NCBI GenBank assembly: GCA_963769585.1 | Contig: CAVYMJ010000006.1 | Location: 2,356,001-2,420,000, forward strand | Reading direction: 5' to 3' | DNA length: 64,000 nt | From: SSC3 sp963769585 | GTDB taxonomy: Bacteria > Actinomycetota > Actinomycetes > Propionibacteriales > Nocardioidaceae | Part shown: positions 60,942-64,000 of the stretch, one piece after another | Position numbering within the stretch: position 1 is the stretch's first letter | How the letters are laid out: the number at the start of each line of letters is the position of its first letter | Position numbers and translations under genes: made by a program | The notes under the pieces: generated by a model | The model's input: the letters and a program-made list of their open reading frames with translations, nothing else | Told to the model about the DNA's origin: nothing | Databases searched by the model: none

Positions 60942-62150
60942 ATGTCTGCGCCGACCGGCACGTCACCCGCACCGGGCTCAGGGCACCCCGCGCCGGGCTC
61001 CACGGCGTCCTTGCGCGCGGCGAACCAGCGCCGGGTAGTGACCGAGCTGCAAAGCGGCGACGGCTCGCAGGTCAGCCAGGCAGAGATCGCGCGGGCCACC
61101 CACCTGGCACCGGCAACGGTCTCCAACATCGTCCGCGACCTGGCCAAGGCCGGTCTGGTCGACACCGTGGTCGGCAGCGGCAGACGGGGCACCACGGTGA
61201 GCATCTCGCGGAAGGCCGGACTCGCGGTCGGCGTGGACTTCGGCCACCGCCACGTCCGTGTCGCGATCGGCGACCTCGCCGGCGCCGTCCTGGCCGAGAA
61301 GAGCGAGCCCATCGCACCCGACCACGCGCACGAGGCCGGGCTTGCGGTCGTCGTACGGCTGCGTAACGAGCTGCTCTCCTCGATCGACGGCACAGCGGAC
61401 GAGGTCGTGACCGTCGGACTCGGCCTGCCCGCGCCTGTCAACGACGACGGCGTCGTGATGTCGTCGGGCATCCTCCCGGGCTGGGTCGGGGTGAGCGCCG
61501 GGCAGGAGGCGGAGCGTCACCTCGGAACTCCCAGCTATGTCGAGAACGACGCGAACCTGGGAGCGCTGGCCGAGTTCCGGGTCGGTGCGGGCGTGGGCCA
61601 CTCGAACATGGTCTTCGTGAAGGTCTCTTCTGGTGTCGGTGCCGGGCTGATCGTCCGCGGCTCGCTGTACCGCGGGGCATCGGGCACGGCCGGAGAGATC
61701 GGCCACCTCACGATCGACGAGCAAGGCCCGCTGTGTCGCTGCGGCAGCCGTGGCTGCTTGGAGGCCTACACCTCCGTCGCCACCGCGGAGGCGATGCTCG
61801 CCGACCAGTTCCCCGGCGCGACGATCGACGAACTGGTCACCGCCGCGGAGGAGGGCAATGTCTCCGCGTTGCGCACCTTCGAGGACGCGGGGCTTCACCT
61901 GGGCTGGGGGCTCGCCATGCTCGCGAACCTGATCAACCCGAGCACGATCGTCGTGGGTGGTGACATGGCGCGTGCGGGGAACATGTTGCTGGACTCGGTC
62001 AGGGTCGGCCTTCGTCGCCACGTGCTGCCCTCGGTGGCGGCCGGTACGTCGGTCGAGGCCGCCGTGCTCGGAGACCGGGCTTCGGTGATCGGTGCCCTGC
62101 TCATGGCCATCGACCGCACCGAGCTGATCCCGATGCACGGGGTGGGCTAG
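60942..62150 (+). CDS. ROK-family transcriptional regulator (XylR-like)
   Basis: 402 residues: a Pro/Gly/Ser-rich N-terminus, a winged helix-turn-helix (about 25-85; AEIARATHLAPATVSNIVRD) and a sugar-kinase-like ROK domain with GVDFGHRHVRVAIGD, VENDANLGALAE, GEIGHL and the zinc motif CRCGSRGCLE. It probably represses xylFGH until sugar binds. The kinase-type Asp of ENDAN is present, so residual kinase activity is possible, but the DNA-binding domain marks it as a regulator. Confidence 0.88.
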   Translation: MSAPTGTSPAPGSGHPAPGSTASLRAANQRRVVTELQSGDGSQVSQAEIARATHLAPATVSNIVRDLAKAGLVDTVVGSGRRGTTVSISRKAGLAVGVDFGHRHVRVAIGDLAGAVLAEKSEPIAPDHAHEAGLAVVVRLRNELLSSIDGTADEVVTVGLGLPAPVNDDGVVMSSGILPGWVGVSAGQEAERHLGTPSYVENDANLGALAEFRVGAGVGHSNMVFVKVSSGVGAGLIVRGSLYRGASGTAGEIGHLTIDEQGPLCRCGSRGCLEAYTSVATAEAMLADQFPGATIDELVTAAEEGNVSALRTFEDAGLHLGWGLAMLANLINPSTIVVGGDMARAGNMLLDSVRVGLRRHVLPSVAAGTSVEAAVLGDRASVIGALLMAIDRTELIPMHGVG

Positions 62151-62167
62151 GCCCCGCCCGGCGCCTG

Positions 62168-62581
62168 TCAGCCCAGTGCTCGCGTGCAGCCCCACACCCA
62201 GGGGAGGTCCCAGTACCCGTTGGCCGAGCCGGGCGTGCCGACGTCCCTGGCCAGGCCCTCGCAGTAGGCGCTCGCGGAGCTGGATGGCACTCCGCTGTCG
62301 CGCGCCTGCTCGCCGCGAGTCTTGCCGGCGCCGTAGGAGTCGAACCAGATGACGAGCACCGTAACGATCGCGATAAGCAGCGCGGCGACGGCGAGGACCG
62401 CGACGACCACCACCCCGAACGACGGGCCCTGTCGGGGATCCTCTGGACCCGGTTCCGCAGCAGGTGGCTGGACGACGGCGGGATCGGGCCTGCGATGCTC
62501 GGTCCACTCAGCACCGTCCCAGTAGCGCAGCTCGCCGGGGCGCTCCGGGTCGGCGTACCAATCGGGTTCGGCCGAGGTCAC
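62168..62581 (-). CDS. DUF2510 single-pass membrane protein
   Basis: 137 residues from GTG 62581. The N-terminal DUF2510 motif DWYADPERPGELRYWDGAEW lies at residues 7-26, followed by a Pro-rich linker, a TM helix (about 56-80) and a short exterior domain with two Cys (YCEGL, WGCTR). DUF2510 is a small Trp-rich actinobacterial domain of unknown role. Convergent with the ROK gene. Confidence 0.75.
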   Translation of the reverse strand: MTSAEPDWYADPERPGELRYWDGAEWTEHRRPDPAVVQPPAAEPGPEDPRQGPSFGVVVVAVLAVAALLIAIVTVLVIWFDSYGAGKTRGEQARDSGVPSSSASAYCEGLARDVGTPGSANGYWDLPWVWGCTRALG

Positions 62582-62657
62582 CCAGCGATTGTGACCCCCA
62601 ATGCGCCGCACGTCACTCGAACAGGTGAGGTGACCGGGGCAGCCGGCGCCGCTCGTC

Positions 62658-63095
62658 TCAGCTCTGTGACCTCGACAGCCTGCCCGCGGCCGCCTCACCG
62701 GCGAGGGCGTCACCATGTCGGTGCACAACCTTCCAGTCACCGTCCTCCCGCCTAAAGACGGTCGTGACACGGAGCACGTACGACGCCGGCTCCTGGTCCC
62801 TGATCGAGCAGGTGACGTGCTCGTAGGCGACCGTGTAGGCGAAGTCTCCGCTGGCCTGGGCCGCGATGATCTCGTTCTCGTAGGCCGTGCAATTGGAGAA
62901 CTCCTCACCGATCTTGTTGAAGACAGGCAGGATCGCTTCCCACGACCGCGCGCTCATGGCCGCGCCGAACAGAGTCAGCGGTTCCGTGCGCGACCACAGC
63001 TCGATTCGCTTGCGCGGGTTGCCGTTGTGCAAGTCGATCTCGGTGTCGGTGATCCGTCCCGTGACCGCCTCGAGGAACGCGTGGGTCTCGTCCAT
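62658..63095 (-). CDS. NTF2/SnoaL-like (DUF4440-type) small protein
   Basis: 145 residues from ATG 63095 (a GTG lies one codon earlier; AGGGAG upstream). A cone-shaped alpha+beta NTF2-like fold is predicted: ELWSRTEPLTLFGAAMSARSW near the middle and the paired strands YVLRVTTVFRREDGDWKVVHRHGD at the C-terminus, the latter highly typical of SnoaL/DUF4440 proteins. Ligand or enzymatic role unknown. Same strand as guaA but separated from it by 124 bases. Confidence 0.75.
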   Translation of the reverse strand: MDETHAFLEAVTGRITDTEIDLHNGNPRKRIELWSRTEPLTLFGAAMSARSWEAILPVFNKIGEEFSNCTAYENEIIAAQASGDFAYTVAYEHVTCSIRDQEPASYVLRVTTVFRREDGDWKVVHRHGDALAGEAAAGRLSRSQS

Positions 63096-63219
63096 CACCG
63101 ACTCCCTTCAGCCGTTGAGGTCATGAGGAGATCGTCGCTGCGACGCGTTCCCGGTACAAGAGCCTGCGTTCCCGCGCTCCTCGGAGGAACTCCGCGTCAG
63201 GGAGAGAACCCGGCCTTGC

Positions 63220-64000
63220 TCACTCCCACTCGATGGTGCCGGGCGGCTTGCTGGTGACGTCGATCGTCACGCGGTTGACCTCTCGCACCTCGTTGGTGAT
63301 CCGGGTGGAGATCGCCTCGACCACGTCGTAGGGGAGGCGAGCCCAGTCGGCAGTCATGGCGTCCTCGGAGGTGACTGGCCGGAGCACGACAGGGTGCCCG
63401 TAGGTCCGGCCGTCGCCCTGGACGCCGACCGAGCGCACGTCGGCCAGGAGTACGACGGGGAACTGCCAGATGTCGCGGTCCAGACCGGCCTTGGTGAGCT
63501 CCTCGCGAGCGATCGCGTCAGCCTCCCGCAGGATCTCCAGCCGCTCACGGGTGACCTCCCCGATGATCCGGATGCTCAGCCCTGGCCCCGGGAACGGGTG
63601 CCGCCAGACGATCTCGGCAGGCAGGCCCAACTGCTCCCCGACCAGGCGCACCTCGTCCTTGAACAGGGTGCGCAGCGGCTCGACCAGGGCGAACTCGAGG
63701 TCGTCGGGCAGGCCACCGACGTTGTGATGGGACTTGATGTTCGCGGTCCCGGTGCCCCCACCCGACTCGACGACGTCGGGGTACAGCGTCCCTTGGACGA
63801 GGAAGCCGACCTTCTCCTCATGCGAGACGATCTCCAGCTCGGCGGCCTCGAAGACGCGGATGAACTCGCGGCCGATGATCTTGCGCTTCTCCTCGGGGTC
63901 GACCACGCCCGCCAGCGCGTCGAGGAACCGCTTCTCCGCGTCGACGACGTGCAGCGAGACGCCGGTCGCCGCCACGTAGTCCCGCTCGACCTGCTCGGCC
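63220..64000 (-). CDS. guaA: GMP synthase (glutamine-hydrolysing), C-terminal part
   Basis: The frame enters from the right edge and ends at 63220; about 259 codons are visible. GTGTANIKSHHNVGGLPDDLE, WRHPFPGPGLSIRIIGEV and the ending NRVTIDVTSKPPGTIEWE are the GMP-synthetase C-terminal (dimerisation) domain and the end of the ATP pyrophosphatase domain. The glutamine amidotransferase domain lies outside the window. It converts XMP to GMP, following IMP made by PurH. Confidence 0.95.
   Translation of the reverse strand, partial: AEQVERDYVAATGVSLHVVDAEKRFLDALAGVVDPEEKRKIIGREFIRVFEAAELEIVSHEEKVGFLVQGTLYPDVVESGGGTGTANIKSHHNVGGLPDDLEFALVEPLRTLFKDEVRLVGEQLGLPAEIVWRHPFPGPGLSIRIIGEVTRERLEILREADAIAREELTKAGLDRDIWQFPVVLLADVRSVGVQGDGRTYGHPVVLRPVTSEDAMTADWARLPYDVVEAISTRITNEVREVNRVTIDVTSKPPGTIEWE

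Overview
The window is a high-GC (about 70%), gene-dense actinobacterial chromosome segment. Overlapping ATGA/GTGA stop-start junctions, leaderless promoters, an SCO4848-family gene, PspC two-component genes, F420 enzymes and a monomeric NADP isocitrate dehydrogenase point to Propionibacteriales, probably Nocardioides or a close relative. This is inferred from gene content and order; no search was run. I found no rRNA, tRNA, CRISPR array, insertion sequence or phage gene.

Layout. 1-4.7 kb: methylmalonyl-CoA mutase operon mutA-mutB-meaB (minus strand; meaB runs off the left edge). 5.0-9.4 kb: a hormone-sensitive-lipase-type hydrolase and sdhCDAB. 9.5-14.3 kb: a fadE-type acyl-CoA dehydrogenase, two membrane proteins, a 2H phosphoesterase and trpS. 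14.4-22.1 kb: PPOX-family protein, nitrilase, CNNM/CBS protein, tandem GNAT, a lipoprotein plus OmpR-type two-component system, and a MerR regulator. 22.2-25.7 kb: divergent icd and mdh. 25.7-30.6 kb: perM-like gene-purN-purH-folD-DUF3017. 30.7-36.4 kb: a plus-strand accessory island with a sigma-sensor fusion, kynureninase, and an ECF sigma factor with a membrane sensor. 36.4-38.5 kb: sucCD. 38.7-43.2 kb: a hydrolase, a c-di-AMP riboswitch with M23 peptidase, and pcrA. 43.3-47.6 kb: DUF2278 gene and a PspC/NarL-type two-component cluster whose last gene is broken. 47.7-57.5 kb: a mutase gene fragment, a lipoprotein, F420-linked and acyl-CoA genes, two P450s, a TetR regulator and a frameshifted FO synthase. 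57.6-62.1 kb: xylose-type ABC transporter xylFGH and a divergent ROK regulator. 62.2-64 kb: small proteins and the 3' part of guaA.

How it fits together. Mutase, succinyl-CoA synthetase, succinate dehydrogenase, malate dehydrogenase and isocitrate dehydrogenase form a propionyl-CoA/TCA set. purN, purH, folD and guaA serve purine and one-carbon metabolism. The backbone order (guaA, pcrA next to the riboswitch-controlled peptidase, sucCD, purNH, folD, DUF3017, mdh, trpS, sdh) recalls streptomycetes, with accessory genes inserted.

The most unusual items are: (1) the 30.7-36.4 kb island, where ECF-sigma-like domains are coupled, and once fused, to a membrane-anchored PknH-like sensor; (2) an FO synthase gene interrupted by three single-base insertions; (3) a truncated PspC gene abutting a decayed mutase fragment; (4) several clear operators, including an 11-bp periodic TTCAG array before an OmpR-type regulator.
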